Shown: positions 32,569-44,790, counted from the first letter of the stretch. The stretch: 64,000 nt of DNA from Apiotrichum sp. Y4204 (GCA_025531455.1 JAMYHL010000008.1:310001-374000), one strand, 5' to 3'. Notes: generated by a model from the letters alone, not told the origin. Translations and numbers: made by a program.

Positions 32569-33928
32569 GTCGTAACACGTGAGGAGGCGCCTCAAGAGGT
32601 CCGCGATAAGCCTGTGTTACGTTACGAGGAATGTACAGTGTATGGCACTGTGGCGGCCGGTGCATTCTAATCGTGAACTGGGGATGGGATCGTATGCATC
32701 GCATAGCGTGGGTCGGGTTCGAAAAGGGAGTGCTAGATGGGGCCTCTGGGGGCATTTGGACACGAAGCTCACGAAAAGAGGAGTCATAGAACTCTAGAGA
32801 GCTGAAAACAATGTGGACGAAGTAAAGTGCGGGGGTGATTCTTTCTAAAGCACAAGAAAACACAAGTTGGGAAGGCGTAGCTAGTTGAATGTGGTCGTCG
32901 AGCTGCAGTGTACTTATCTCCGCGCCGCGTTGTGTGAGTAGCGTGGAGGACATTGGACTTACACCTAATGCATTCTGGCAAACAGAAAGTCTTTGGAAAG
33001 ATTTCCATTACGGTGCAACGTGATGGGGAAGCGTTAGGAGTTTTGGAGAGGATATACTTGAAGCAATGACAGTTCTGATTTGTCAGTTGAGGTTGTCGCT
33101 CAAGAGTTTGTGCCCGGGGGCGTGGTGCCGGATCGGGAGTTGACATTAATGTCGGGTGGCTGGCCGTCATGTCGTGGTCGCCCTCACCAAGCTCATCGGG
33201 CTTGGCATTACCATCCGGCTTAGGCATTAGACAGCTAAACATTTTAGTCAAGCAGCTCTCGGAACGCACTTCCCGTCTGTCCTGAGTGCCCATGTTTGTC
33301 TCGCCGCAATCTTGGTTCTCTGAGTGGTTCTCGAAGAGGTCGACAGTAAGTAACGAATCAGACCTCCGCTTCGCGAAGACAGTATAGATGGCCTCGTCCA
33401 TCAAGGTCTCCTACCGCCCGTGCCTCTGAGAAACGGAGGGACGCCGCACTTCCTGTTGGCAGCATTGCGCGATCTGGAAATGAGTGCTGTTGGGCGTTGT
33501 ACACGGAAACTGTGGCACGATCTGTTCACGTCCGGTGAATAACGAGCTGTGAGAAGGGAAAGACAAGAGGACAGCAAAACGATATTCTGTGAATTCACAG
33601 AATTTGCCACTGGGGACGTCCAACGAAGGCAGGAATCGGAGACACAGTGTGCTGGATGACGTGTGGGTTGGTCAGCTTTCCGCCAGTCCTCTGTCATCAT
33701 GTAGATCACGTCGATCTTAGATAGATCCAATCAGACTAAACGTGCTAGAGCAGATCGGCAGGAGTAGCATGATTCGTCAGTGATAACAGTAGTTGTGATT
33801 AGTGATTAGGCACCAGTGTCGACATCCACCCTTGTCTCTCTCAGTCAGTCCTCGAAGTCACACCATTTATCATACACTTCGTTCTCACATAGCATCTCGT
33901 CTGTCTCGTACTTCGAATCTCCCGTGTT
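32569..33928. other. Intergenic with unresolved coding-like stretches
   Basis: This stretch is visibly less GC-rich than its neighbours. On the minus strand, frames at 33411-33730 and 32960-33401 contain protein-like segments (for example MDEAIYTVFAKRRSDSLLTV from 33401), but I could not join them by good splice sites into one gene and recognise no domain. It may be a decayed gene or an orphan gene with exons I cannot place. Confidence 0.25.
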
Positions 33929-35020
33929 TTACTCCTTCTGCGTCGCCTTGACCTCCTCAATGGCCTTCTTGATCCATTCCTGGCCCTCCTTGTAACTCTC
34001 AGCGGCAATATCATCGCGGTTAGTCGGCGCGTTGGGCACAAGCAAGCCCTTCTGCGTGGCGGGGCGCGCATCAATACGCTTAAGCCAGGCCGCGAGACGC
34101 GGGAACTTGTTAATGTCCACCGCGGCCCACACATGCGAGCGGATCCAGGGGTAGACGTTGATGTCTGCGACGGAGAACTTGTCGCCCACGAGCCAGTCGC
34201 TCTTCGCCAGCCCGTCCTCTAGCACCGAGTAGAGGCGCTCCGTCTCCTCCACGTACCGCCTGATGCCATAGGCCGACTTAATGGGTGCGTACCGGCTAAG
34301 TGTCAGTCTCCAGGCCGGGTACCGTAGAGTTTATGACTCACAAGAAGTGGTGCGCCTGACCCTGCATCGGGCCGATGCCGCCGTGAGCGAAGAAGATCCA
34401 CGACAGCGCCTCGGAGCGCAGCTTGGGGTCTGTGAACCAGAACTTGCCGTCGGGGTCTGTTGTCAACATTACGGATTCGCAGGTTTTACTCACCATAGTT
34501 CTCGGCGAGCCAGAGCTCGATGCTGGCGCTCTCAAAGATCTTGTGGCCGCCAAAGTTGTCGTCGACGAGCGCGGGAATGCGGCCGTTGGGGTTGATCGCG
34601 AGGAACTCGGGGTGCTGCCGGTCAGAATACTCTCACTTCCAATCCACCCACCTTCTGCTGGTTCTTCCAGATCTCAATAGCCGACACGTCGTAGCTCAGC
34701 TCGCGCTGCGCGAGGTCGGGGTATGCGGCGCGCAGCTCCTCGAGCAGCACAGACACCTTGTACCCGTTCGGCGTGCCTGCCGTGTAGAGGTGGAGCTTGG
34801 GGGGGCCCTGGTTCGGCACGGTGCCGGCCTGCGACGGGCCGAGGGGCGGGGGGCGCGGCGTCTCGTTGTCAGACATGGTGGACGCGAAGAAGGTGAGTGC
34901 TTCTGGCGGGGTGTGGCTTGGAGGTTTGGTTTGGTAGACTCGCGGGGTGGTGTGGATCCTGCCTCGGGTGAGATGGCTGAGCGGGCGGGGACGTATGCGG
35001 AGAAGAGGTGAGAGGCGCAT
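33929..35020 (-). CDS. Ure2-like (nu-class) glutathione transferase, with possible mitochondrial long form
   Basis: Four exons (34652-35020, 34494-34614, 34342-34456, 33929-34295). From the ATG at 34876 the protein has 275 residues ([11 protein letters not shown]); from the ATG at 35020 it has 323. The thioredoxin-like domain shows [19 protein letters not shown] (Asn of PNG binds glutathione in Ure2/YfcG enzymes), [12 protein letters not shown] and [14 protein letters not shown]; the helical domain contains [17 protein letters not shown]. It probably acts as disulfide reductase or transferase in redox defence. The 48-residue extension ([20 protein letters not shown], then RIHTTPR) has many Arg and no acid until the end, like a mitochondrial presequence. 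Confidence 0.9.
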
Positions 35021-35712
35021 GGGTGCGAGCGACACTGCTCTGTCGCCGGTTATTTATATCATGCGCAAGGTATCCTTGATGGTGCATGAGTAAGCTGTTG
35101 TCCGAGAAAGGGGAGTGGGTGTTAATGGTGGAGGTCGTACTGTGACGATGACGATGACGTGATTTGCACGCGGCCTCATGCGATATGGCACTAGAGATTC
35201 CTGGTCACCGAGGATGACCGATATCGGTGCACATGCTGCTCATCAAGAATTGTTCATGCATCTGGCAAGCTGTTGCGCATGTGCTTAGCGAGCATGTGTG
35301 GACATGCCGCACGCTTTGTCAGGACGGAATCTTGGCGATGGGTAGCCCGCGTCTGCCCGGGGATTCATTGCAGCGAGTGATGGCGATCACCGACTGGCGC
35401 ACCGTGCACACTAGACAACGGCTCCGTTACTTCTCGGACCCCGTCCGATGCCCGTCGGGCCAATCTGTGGGCCATTGATAACGATGCAAGTATGGACAAG
35501 CGATTAGTGAGCTCTCGAGTGATGAGCCGCAGCGGAGTCGCGCCCATCTCTCCTCAAAACACAGGCCTCTGGGCTTCTCAAAAGTCCCAACTGCGCAATA
35601 AGGTATCTCAGAAACCGGATCAATCGCATCATACAGACGGAAAGATAATAGTCTGGGGTGCTAGCTACAGTCTATTGCATACTAGCACATCACGAGCACG
35701 GGGTGCAGGTGA
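35021..35712. other. GST upstream region and uS2 3' region
   Basis: About 690 bases. It carries the GST TATA box at 35051 and an ATGCAT word near 35257. No coding exon recognised. Confidence 0.45.
35051..35058 (-). promoter_or_regulatory. TATA box of the GST gene
   Basis: TATAAATA on the minus strand (TATTTATA on plus), 31-38 nt upstream of the first GST start codon at 35020. At the usual distance, transcription would begin close to that ATG. Confidence 0.6.
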
Positions 35713-35947
35713 TTACCAGCCGCCGGCGGCCTCACCCTGAGCGGGGGCGGCGGGCTCGGCGGCCCAGTCGGCGCTCTGGGGCTCAGCCGACCAGTCGAGG
35801 GCGGCGTCAGTGGGCTGGGCGGCGAAGCCAGCCTCGGTGGGGGCGGCACCCCACTCCTCAACGGCGGCGGGGGCGGCGGCAGCCTCGGCCTCGGCCTCGG
35901 CAGCGGCGGCCTTCTCCTGCTGCTCGCGCTCGATCTCCTCGGGGTCG

Positions 35948-35982
<35 letters not shown>

Positions 35983-36573
35983 CGAGGGGCCGGTGGGGCC
36001 ACGGGGGACGGTGCCGCGGAGGCGGAGGACCTCACGGCAGAGGAGGTACCAGCCGAGACCGACGGCGTGACGCGACTTGTTGTTGGTGGGGATGGCAATG
36101 TCAACAAACTTGAGGGCGGCGTCAGTGTCGGCGAAGGCAATGACGGGGATGTTGACGTAGGCGGCCTCGCGGATGGCCTGGTGGTCGACGCGGGGGTCGG
36201 TGACAATGATGAGGCGGGGCTCCTTGAACGAACGGGTGATGTAGTTGGTGAACGAACCGGGGGTGAAGCGGCCGGCAATGGCGGTGGCGCCAGTGAACGA
36301 AGCGAACTTGAGGACAGCACGGTGACCGTAGGGGCGGGCCGAGATGACACAGATGTCGGCGGGGTTCTCGATCGCGGCGATGACACGGGCAGCAAGGACA
36401 AGCTTCTCCCAAGTCTTGCCGACGTTGAGGACGTGGATACCGTCGGCACGACGCTTCCAGACGTAGGGCTCCATGGACTTGTCGCAGTTCTTGGTGCCGA
36501 GGTGCGACTGGGCAGCAAGGAGGAGCTGGACGTCGTCCTCAGTGGCGTTGAGAATAGCAGGAAGCTTGGACAT
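35713..36573 (-). CDS. RPS0: Small-subunit ribosomal protein uS2 (RPS0/RPSA)
   Basis: A single uninterrupted frame of 286 residues. The uS2 domain runs from [19 protein letters not shown] to about residue 215, with [51 protein letters not shown] and [20 protein letters not shown]. The tail is Ala/Glu-rich with Trp-containing repeats (EEWGAAP, LDWSAEP, ADWAAEP, GGW) as in fungal RPS0. It is a structural protein of the cytosolic 40S subunit needed for maturation of 18S rRNA. Codon use is strongly biased, as expected for a highly expressed gene. An intron in the 5' leader is possible but cannot be defined. Confidence 0.97.
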
Positions 36574-39443
36574 GTTGGTGGATTTTATGGAGGTTGTTGG
36601 AAGACTTTAGGGGCTTGCAAACTTGGATAAAATGCCTCGACGAGAAACGGTCTGGAGTCAGCGATGCGAACACAGCTCGCGACAGAGAAGGTGCGCGCGA
36701 ACGAAGGGACCACCGGGCGATTCGAGACGACACTTGTGGGACATGCGGGTCGAGGAGGCCACTGGACTGCTGGACCAACAAGACGGCAGCGGCAGCGATC
36801 CAGCAGCGGGCATCGCATGCCCTCCTTCCACGCCATCGTGAGGGCCGCACAGCGCATGAAGAGCACTCCATGGCCCCGCAGCCGCCTCTCCTCCTCCTTC
36901 ATATTCTCCTCCTTCTTCATCAATCTCCTCGTCCCATGTCCAGTCCCTTCCTGTCCCGATATCCAGGCCGGTGCCCGTCGCAGGTGTTCGTGTCTCGTTT
37001 CGCGCGCGCGTTCGTGTGTCCCTCGTCGTCGCTGTCGGCTACTCACCAAGGGCGGGTCCGGTATGTGGCAAGCGACACTTTTTTTGGGTGGGTTGAGGGG
37101 AACGAGAAAATGTTCGTAGAGACTATGCATGATCGCGAGCGCGAGCACGCGCACAGCGGACCGCCAGGCTACCACCGCGGCGCCGACGAGCTACTACTGC
37201 CTGGCCTACCTGGCTGCACGCAGGGTGCACAGTGGCTATCAAAAATGGACAAAGAACTTGTCCATGTCCAAATTCTTGTCGGGGCCAAAATTCGCCACAT
37301 TGAACACCGTTTTGGCGGGGAATTGAAACTTCGGCGTTATGAAAGAAGGCATTGGAGTCGCTGACCTTAGACACGATAACTCTCCGCGCGCCTTTGAGGG
37401 CTCGCTGTAGGCACCCCAATTTATCAGATGAGCAGAGGACGGAATCAAACCGAAGCCTGGGCCCTTTTCGGCCTCTTGTGATAGGTCAGTTGCCCCTTTT
37501 TTGGGGATTGTGGATAATCGAGGATCGTCATGGGTGCATCACCTGACCCCGAGTTTTGGAATTGGCGCTCTGCGTTCTCTCGCTCTCTTCTGTCTAGGAC
37601 ATTGATCTCGCGATATGCGTGATCGGCTGGTGCATCGCATTATCGCATCGAGCGGCACGGCACGGCATCGGCACTGTTTAACCTTCGGTTGGCGCCCTGG
37701 GCCCTGCTCCTTGGAGGTGGAACGCTGAGGCCTCCCGCCGACCGTGGCTTGTACAATTGCAATCGTCAGGCATGCGTGATATTCGACCAGCCAAGCCAGC
37801 CAGTGTTGTGGATCGCTGCAGAACATTCATCGTCCCTTTGTTCAGCAGTTCTTGCCCTGTCTTGCATAGCTTGTATGAGCTCTTCATTATGTGTGTGTCT
37901 CTAGGGGCGTCGATCTAAACAGGGGCTACAGTGGCGGTCCCGATGATCGTCATCTCTGCAGCTCTTTGCGAGCGATGTGTACGAGAGATAATATTTTTCC
38001 GCTGCAACCCTCGTTCCGAGCTATTCCCAGACAGCTCAAGTATACCAATGTGACAGAATGCACGGCAAATCAAAGCGGGGCCCTCTTGCTTTGCGGTTCT
38101 CACAGTCGATCCGATCTAACCAACTGCGTTAAGGCTCCCCGGCCACTTCGTACTCTTCAGCGTTCCACAGTTCCACCAACCGAGACGAGGGTCTCTGGAG
38201 CGCGCGGCAAAATCGCGGGTTAAAACATGCCTACATACACATACTTTGGTGGTCCAAAATGATTCCACAGCTCCTGTTGTTGTGTTGCTCTTGGCCGTCT
38301 TGGCTGTCAGTTTGCGACATTTTTATCAGTGAACCTTCCGCATTGTGATCTCGCCATGTTGCGATGTAATGAACATCACGTGAAACGAGTGTGGAATTGA
38401 GGAGAAAGACTGGGAGAGAGCAACGAGCTCATGGCTATACGTAATGTGTAAACAACATGTGGATTGCGGTGGAGCTCTGCGGCTGTTGGCAATCGCTCCC
38501 GCCAAGCCGAATGGACGGCCTATGGCTCCCAGACGACTTTGTATACTATTCTGATCTGCCAATGATAACCAGTAAAAAGTCGCTGCAGGTGCGGAGCTGC
38601 CTTTGAGAGATGAAAGTGGGGCCTCCAACCCAGGGAATCGAGGCTATCCAGGAACAGCGCGGCATTGGCGTGTTGGCAGATCATGCAGATCACAAAAGCA
38701 ATTATCAAACAGAGAATAATGGTAGAGAAATAAAAGGAAAAAAAATTAAAATAAAAAGCAGATGGATTGGAAAAAGGGGGTCAAAAGGCGGGTCAATGTG
38801 TCTCTCGCCTCGATCCTGCCGCTGTGAGCCAAACTCTGATTAACCACCCAAGCCCGCAGCGCAGGAACAGAGGTCATTTATCGAACACGGTGTGCCTGGG
38901 GAGTACGTCTAGCTCTGGAGCTCTTTTTCTTGTGGGTATTGCCCGCTGTCGCTTATGGCTTTATGCCCACAAATGCCCCTAACCTGCACTACAGTGATAG
39001 TGATGCTGATCGCTAGAGGGAGAGGGTTGCAAGTCGGGACTTTGATTGGCCGCGCTGGCTCTGTCTGGCCTGTCCCTGTACGCTGTGCCCCTGCCGCCTG
39101 CCGCTCCCTCGGCCAAAGCTCTCGTCCGCGGGCCTGGGGCTTTGCCCCCCTTTTTTTTTTTTTCTTTTTTTTTTTTTATCTCTCCTTTTGTGGCTTTCTT
39201 CACCATAGAAGCCCAGCGTAGAGGCAGTGTGATAATGCCTGAGGCCTGATGCCGCCACCCCCCCTCAATATCAATGCCATGCACTGTGTGGGGAGAGAGA
39301 GTGTGCCTGTGTGGTAGCTGCTAGCTGCTAGCTGTGGTTGTTTTGCCACCACGTACCATCAGATAGCACCAATAATGTAGCCAAGGTCATCACCGCCACC
39401 GCTGCCGCTGCTGCCGTACTATACGTACTCACCTCACTTTACA
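36574..39443. other. Intergenic, 2.9 kb
   Basis: Upstream region of uS2 and DNA without recognisable exons. It contains a 19-nt palindrome at 37246-37264 and a poly(T) tract at 39151-39177. ORFs on both strands here look random. Confidence 0.45.
39151..39177. repeat. Poly(T) tract
   Basis: 27 bases of T interrupted once by C. Low-complexity DNA between uS2 and the phosphatase gene. Confidence 0.9.
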
Positions 39444-41135
39444 GTGGCGCACACACTGACTGACAGTTTGCAGCACCGTACGCCGCCGCCGCCTGGTGCT
39501 TGGCTCTCTCTCAGCTCTCACCACACCACAACCAACAACCACACCTTTTTTACATCCTATACATCCTCTCTCTTCCCTCCCCTTCCCCACTCCACCCCCA
39601 CCTCGCATCTCGCTCCTTCCACATCCTTCCCATCCTCCTCATCCTGCATCCTCATCACCACCACCACCACCACAAGAACTCTACATCTCCCCCTCCGTTC
39701 ATCCCTCCCCCTCCGCCTCCCTCGCATATCGTTCATATCAAACAACAACTACTCCAGCAACCAAGAACAGCATCGACCAGCACATTTCATTCGCATCGAA
39801 CCGCCGCACCAAAAGCAGTCTCGCAGCCTCATTCAATCTCGTACGTATCAAGCCGCCTCGGGCTCGTCTCGCGTTCGGACTCAAAATCCGGCTCTCTGTC
39901 GCGCCATCTCGTGGCCCCGTCAGGTTGACCTACTGGGCGTGTGTTGATGTTCATTCCCCAATGACCCCGGCCTCCCGATGCAGCTGCTTACTTGCCTCCA
40001 GGTCTCAACTTTATCCATTCCACTCGAAAAAAGCGGCGGCGAGCATACGAGGGTATTGTCGAAATCGGGACTCCCCATCACTCCGACTCTGGCCAGTTTC
40101 TCTTTTGCCACTGGACCCCTACCAGTGGCCCCAGTTGTTTCCTCTTGTTGCCACCAGACAAACAGCTTTTCAACAATTGCCTGAAAACGACCTTTGCCTT
40201 TATATCACCTCGCTATCACCATGTCGTCTACCGTTTCGGCCGTCCGCCTGGTCGGTGGCCAGCAGTAAAAAGCGTTATTCAACGAAAACCGACTCTTATC
40301 GAAAACAAACTGGCCATTCCCGTCTTATCGTTCCTCGTCTTTCGTCTCCGCGTCCCCCGAACAAGAAGAACACTGAACAACCCACATCTCCAATCGGTCA
40401 TTTGGGCTCCCTGCGATTCTCTCTCGGGTCTTACAAGAGTCCTGTCTCCTCGTCTTTCGTATCGCCTGTATTCACAACCGTCCACGCCATTTGGCCCACT
40501 ATAATTCGCCACCACCGCGCCACCCGGTAGGACCACCACACCGACTGATTGACTGGAGTGCCACTCTGCCACCAACCCCACATACAACTTCTCCCACACC
40601 AGGAACCACCACCACACTGCATCACTTTCCCTTCCACACTGTCGAAAGGCACAATCCATCACAGCAGCGTTTGTTGAGCTCATCTCATCATCATTCCTCT
40701 TCCCCAGCTTCATCGAGTGCATAGATCCCGAGCGCGCTTGTGTGATAGAACACCTGCTTTTTTTTGTCGCTCAGCCATCAAAACTAGCCCGTGCAGTAGC
40801 CATTATTCGCCACCTCAGCCCCGCCACCCGCGTCACCCATCCCATTGTCGTTTTTTGTGCCACGGCCTGATTCGTCGCCAACGTCTACCGTCTAATCCGG
40901 CCGTATCCGCTGATACATCCATCGCATACTTTTGCCACTGTGATCTTGTGCTTGTGAGACAACCATCACACCACCTCCCCTTGCCACTCGATCCCACCTT
41001 CGTGTCCAGCATCGGCACGAACCTGTAAGCCCAAACAGGAGCGAAGAAAACGGCTGTCATCCATCATCATAGCCATACCGACTGCCGCACTTCTTCGCCA
41101 CCTCCCCTTCCCTCCCGTCCCCCAATCCCACCATC
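39444..41135 (+). other. Long CT-rich leader or promoter of the phosphatase gene
   Basis: About 1.7 kb immediately before the start codon is strongly rich in C and T on the coding strand, with (CAC) repeats near 39655 and frequent CCACC, CTTCC and CATCC words. The layout suggests a long 5' leader or pyrimidine-rich promoter. Open frames of up to 344 residues here reflect composition, not genes. It contains a short upstream ORF at 40221. Confidence 0.5.
40221..40268 (+). other. Upstream ORF of 15 codons
   Basis: An ATG in a very good context (TCACCATG) opens MSSTVSAVRLVGGQQ and stops at TAA, 868 nt before the main start. The CAGCAGTAAAA end could alternatively be a splice donor, making this a first coding exon. 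Either way it may affect translation of the phosphatase. Confidence 0.35.
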
Positions 41136-43973
41136 ATGTCGCGGACTGCCACGGCAACCCCGCCACCACCGATCTTCCACCAGAGAAGTGCAACACCGTC
41201 TATGCGGCATGCAAGCAAGGGTAACGCAAATCTCCGTTCAGAGTCGCCAGGCGGCTTCCAACGCCACTTCAAAAAGCAGCCTAGGTCGACTGGAACTGTG
41301 AACCATGCTTCACCGCTAAAGGAGACCGTGGTCGCCCCCATGTCCGCGAGTGACATGCTGGGTATTGCTCCGTCAAAGTCGGTGCCGGATCCCATGGCGA
41401 CTGCTGCTGCGTCGTCCATTTCGTGGCGCGAAGACGACACTGATGCCGCCTCAATCGCTACATCGGTTCCATCAATGTCAGGCACCAGCACGCTTTCAGA
41501 AAATGGCCCTGTTATTGTGACTCCGGAGACGACACCGTCGTCTTCGGTTCACGGTGACAGCTATTTGGAAGGCAAAGCACCCGCCAACGGCTTCGCGTCA
41601 ATCCCTGCCGCCCCTTCTCCTCGGTCGTGGGTCAACGGCTTTGGAAAAATGGCTCGTGGGATGATCCCATTCGGTCGTCGGCGTGACTGTGATAGTCCTC
41701 GCCTTACAAGCACCGCGCCGCAGATGACCTCACCTTTGCAGGCGTCGCCCGCATCGCCCTACATTGCTCCGTCACCCTCGTCGATGGCTCCTTCATCGAC
41801 GCACATCTCTCCTATGGCGTTCACGATTACCCCTTCGCCTGACGTGACTGATATGCTGGACAACCCGCTTCCCCCGCATGCTCTTCCCCCGGCGGTGGCT
41901 CACCCGCATAACATGCCCCCGGCTCTGACGCCGGATTCGCCTCCCGTTGCGAACCCTGCTGAGGCTCTTCGTCGTTTCGAGTGGTCCGAGGCGCAGCGCC
42001 GCCAAGTGACCGAGTTTGCGCGTCTCTGCTCGCAATGGCCCCAGAGCAGTTACAACCTGTCAAAATTCCCTCCAGGAACACAGCCTCCCGGCCAGTACGT
42101 TCCTCAGTCTTGGGCAAATCCTCGACACGTGGTGCGCACGATGCAGCGCCAGTCAGACCTCGAGAGGCATCTCTGTGACAATGGTGGTACCTTCCACCCC
42201 TGCAACCACTCGTCGCGCAGCTCTTCCACCGATATTGCGTCGGTCCACTCTGGCCCTAGTGCATTCTCGCACGCGTCTCGTCAGAGTTCGCTCGCCACGA
42301 CTGTGTCGATGGAACCGTCGCAGGACCAGAACGCTCTTTGTGATGCCGTCTGGGCTGCTACGAAGAAGACCCGTGGACCTGAGGCGACCGAGCCCAGGAC
42401 GGCAGCTGCCCTTCGCTCGGCCATGTCATCGCCGATGGTCGAGGCGTGGCGCGGTGAAGCGTCTATCATTTCTGTCAGCTCCGTGTCGTCTGTGGCCTCC
42501 ATCGCGACAGCCACTTCGGCCGATGAGAGCAAGGCCACCTCCGCGTGGGCGTCCCTTGCCAACTCGACCAAGTCTCTCACGGAACTTGACAAGATGGCAG
42601 AGCTCGCCACCACCGATAAGATGGACATCGATGAGCCTGAACCCCTCGCGTCGATCCCAACTATCCCTGACTCGCATCCCGAACTGGATCTTCCCGTTCC
42701 TACCCGCAGTCTGTCGTGCCCTGCAAAGCGCCCCCTCACCTTCATTGCCGATGATGATGACAAGCGCCGTCGTGTCGTGGAATCTATGGCTGTTGACGAC
42801 ACTGTTGCGGTGTTTACGGATGAGCCTGCAGCGTTCATCCCTCCAGCCATGTCGGCTTCTGCTCCAAGCCTTCCTCAAATGATCTGCGGCCACATTGTCA
42901 AGACATCAGACACGCACCCTCTCGTCATTTCGCCGTTCATTCCGGGTGAAATCCTTCCCACTCTGGGCAAGTACCTCATTACGCCGACTCATGGTCGCGA
43001 ACAAGTCATCATGCTTGGGTCTGAGATTGATGTTCCATCGCTTCTCCTCTCGTGTGCTGCTACGCATCAGTGTCCTTCTGAGGCTGGTCCGGTTGGTCAA
43101 ATTGGAGGTCACTCCGGTCCGAAGACCCTCATCCACAACCCCCACCGGCCGGATGGCTCCCGCCGTCCGACTCACCTTGGTAACTTGCTTCTGAGCTCGT
43201 GCCCTGGAAAGCGTCTTCGCATGGATGGCCCTGTCAAGGGTCGTGGTCCTGTATGCCGCGATCTGGCAACGGATTTGCGCAGGATCAAGAGTGCGGGTAC
43301 GGATGCGATCGTCTGGTGCGTGAAACCCCTTTGAACTGAGCTGACCGCTAGCTGCCTGGATGATGAAGAACTTCAGCTTCTGGGCGTGCCTTGGGAGCAG
43401 TACCGCGAAATTGCGGCTGAGACTGGCATTGACGTGATCCGGTGAGGCATTATACTAACACTTTTTGAAACTACAACTTACCATTCCAGTCTTCCCATGC
43501 CTGATGGCTTCACCCCTGTGTCGCTTCAGCTCTTTGATTCTCAGGTCTCTTTGATTGTCACGCGCTACACGCTGCGTGGCATCAACGTTCTTGTTCACTG
43601 CCGTGGTGAGTGTCTCGATATATTGTTCGGTTGGACTGCTGTTAACCTATCAGGTGGCATTGGACGTGCTGGCCTTACGGCCTGTGCCTGGGCAATCAAG
43701 ATGGGCTTCGTTCAGCCTCATCCCTCGCTTGCTCTTGAAAAGGCCAAGGCGCAGACCCAGTCGCAGTCACAGCCTCAGACCAAGCGTAAGACCAAGCCTG
43801 CCTCGTCCACACCTAGCGTCCCTGTCGAGGAGGAAGAGCGCGCCATCGTCATGAGCATTGTTGAGCGCTCGATTGCCATGATTCGCTCTCGTCGCGGCCT
43901 CAAGGCCATTGAGACCATGGAGCAGGTCCAGTTCCTCGCCACCTATGTCACCTGGCTCCGTGAGAGCTTGTAG
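41136..43973 (+). CDS. CDKN3-type dual-specificity phosphatase with long disordered N-terminus
   Basis: Four exons (41136-43315, 43352-43441, 43490-43605, 43654-43973) give 901 residues. Residues 1 to about 650 are Ser/Pro/Thr/Ala-rich and probably disordered, with a basic KRRR cluster. The C-terminal part matches the CDKN3 (cyclin-dependent kinase inhibitor 3) phosphatase fold: LLLSSCPGKRLRMDGPVKGR, CRDLATDLRRIKSAG, CCLDDEELQLLGVPWEQY, LPMPDGFTP, and the active-site loop HCRGGIGR (Cys794, Arg800). Such enzymes dephosphorylate phosphothreonine or phosphotyrosine; CDKN3 itself acts on cyclin-dependent kinases. A role in cell-cycle control is inference. A 27-residue Gln/Ser/Lys-rich insert (KAQTQSQSQPQTKRK) lies after the active site. 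Confidence 0.9.
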
Positions 43974-44322
43974 GCGATCACCAAGTACAGTCGAAACCGC
44001 ACATGTTCCCCTCTCGACTGATCGTTCCCCTTGGCCCCCAAAGCTTGGACGAGCTTGGTTTCCCCAACCCGTGTATCTGATTTTCCTTCTGTCCTGTCAC
44101 CCGCTAAACGAAAACTCAACACCCATTGTCCCAAATACCTGCACACATTCTTGCATACTGCATCCATTTCCGGCGCTGCATCCCGCATTCGATACCCCGA
44201 ACGTCATGCATACCGTCGTGGTGGTCGGTTGCTGACCTCGAACCTGAAAACCCCATCATCCACTACACCCCGCAACTCTCATCATTCTCACCCATCCTTC
44301 GATGCCATCTATCCTACCGACC

Positions 44323-44330
44323 TATAAATA
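44323..44330 (+). promoter_or_regulatory. Isolated TATA box
   Basis: TATAAATA in a GC-rich setting with no recognisable gene within 2.9 kb downstream. Possibly a promoter for a non-coding transcript, possibly chance. Confidence 0.25.
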
Positions 44331-44790
44331 GGCACCCACATCATTATTGACCTGTACCCGTTGTCGTGACGACAACAACTGAAAGTGAATACGACGAATA
44401 GAGTGTGGAGGAGGGAGGAGCGGAGTGGTAGCTGTAGGAGAGTAAAAGTATAGTGTGGTGGATGCACAATGTCGGCCTAGCAAGAAGGAAAACTGTGCAG
44501 AGGAGACTTGAGTGCGGTGGCCTAGAGGAACAGTCGTGAGAAGCAAGCGACCTTATGCTCTCTTCAAACAAGCGAGTGAGTTCTACTTTTGGGAGACTGG
44601 ATGTCATGAACATGAATTTGATTGTGAGGTTTCTTGCATGTCGGGCTCCCTCCACCACAGCACTCAATAAGAGATAGGCGATTGTCGTGGCACGGAGGAG
44701 AGTTGCTTTCCACAGTCGTATGGCGGCGGTGGCGGACCCGTACTTTTACATCCGAGCATCTCATCACAATCTTTACATGGCTATACATGG

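Noticed and set aside
35682..36518. 278-residue open frame antisense-phase to the uS2 gene
   Set aside because: It lies in another frame of an unmistakable ribosomal protein gene and is Ser/Pro/Arg-rich, as GC-biased codons produce in shadow frames.
37420..37500. Perfect internal promoter B-box word GGTTTGATTCC on the minus strand
   Set aside because: The flanking bases do not pair into a T stem and no acceptor stem or A box is present, so a tRNA is not supported.
38040..38140. tRNA-like stretch on the minus strand (TTAACGCAGTTGGTTAGATCG)
   Set aside because: It resembles a D arm, but no matching acceptor stem, T arm GGTTCGA or closed anticodon stem can be drawn. At most a degenerate tRNA fragment.
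39496..40530. 344-residue open frame before the phosphatase
   Set aside because: Ser/Pro/His-rich translation of CT-rich leader DNA; three overlapping frames are open at once, a composition effect.
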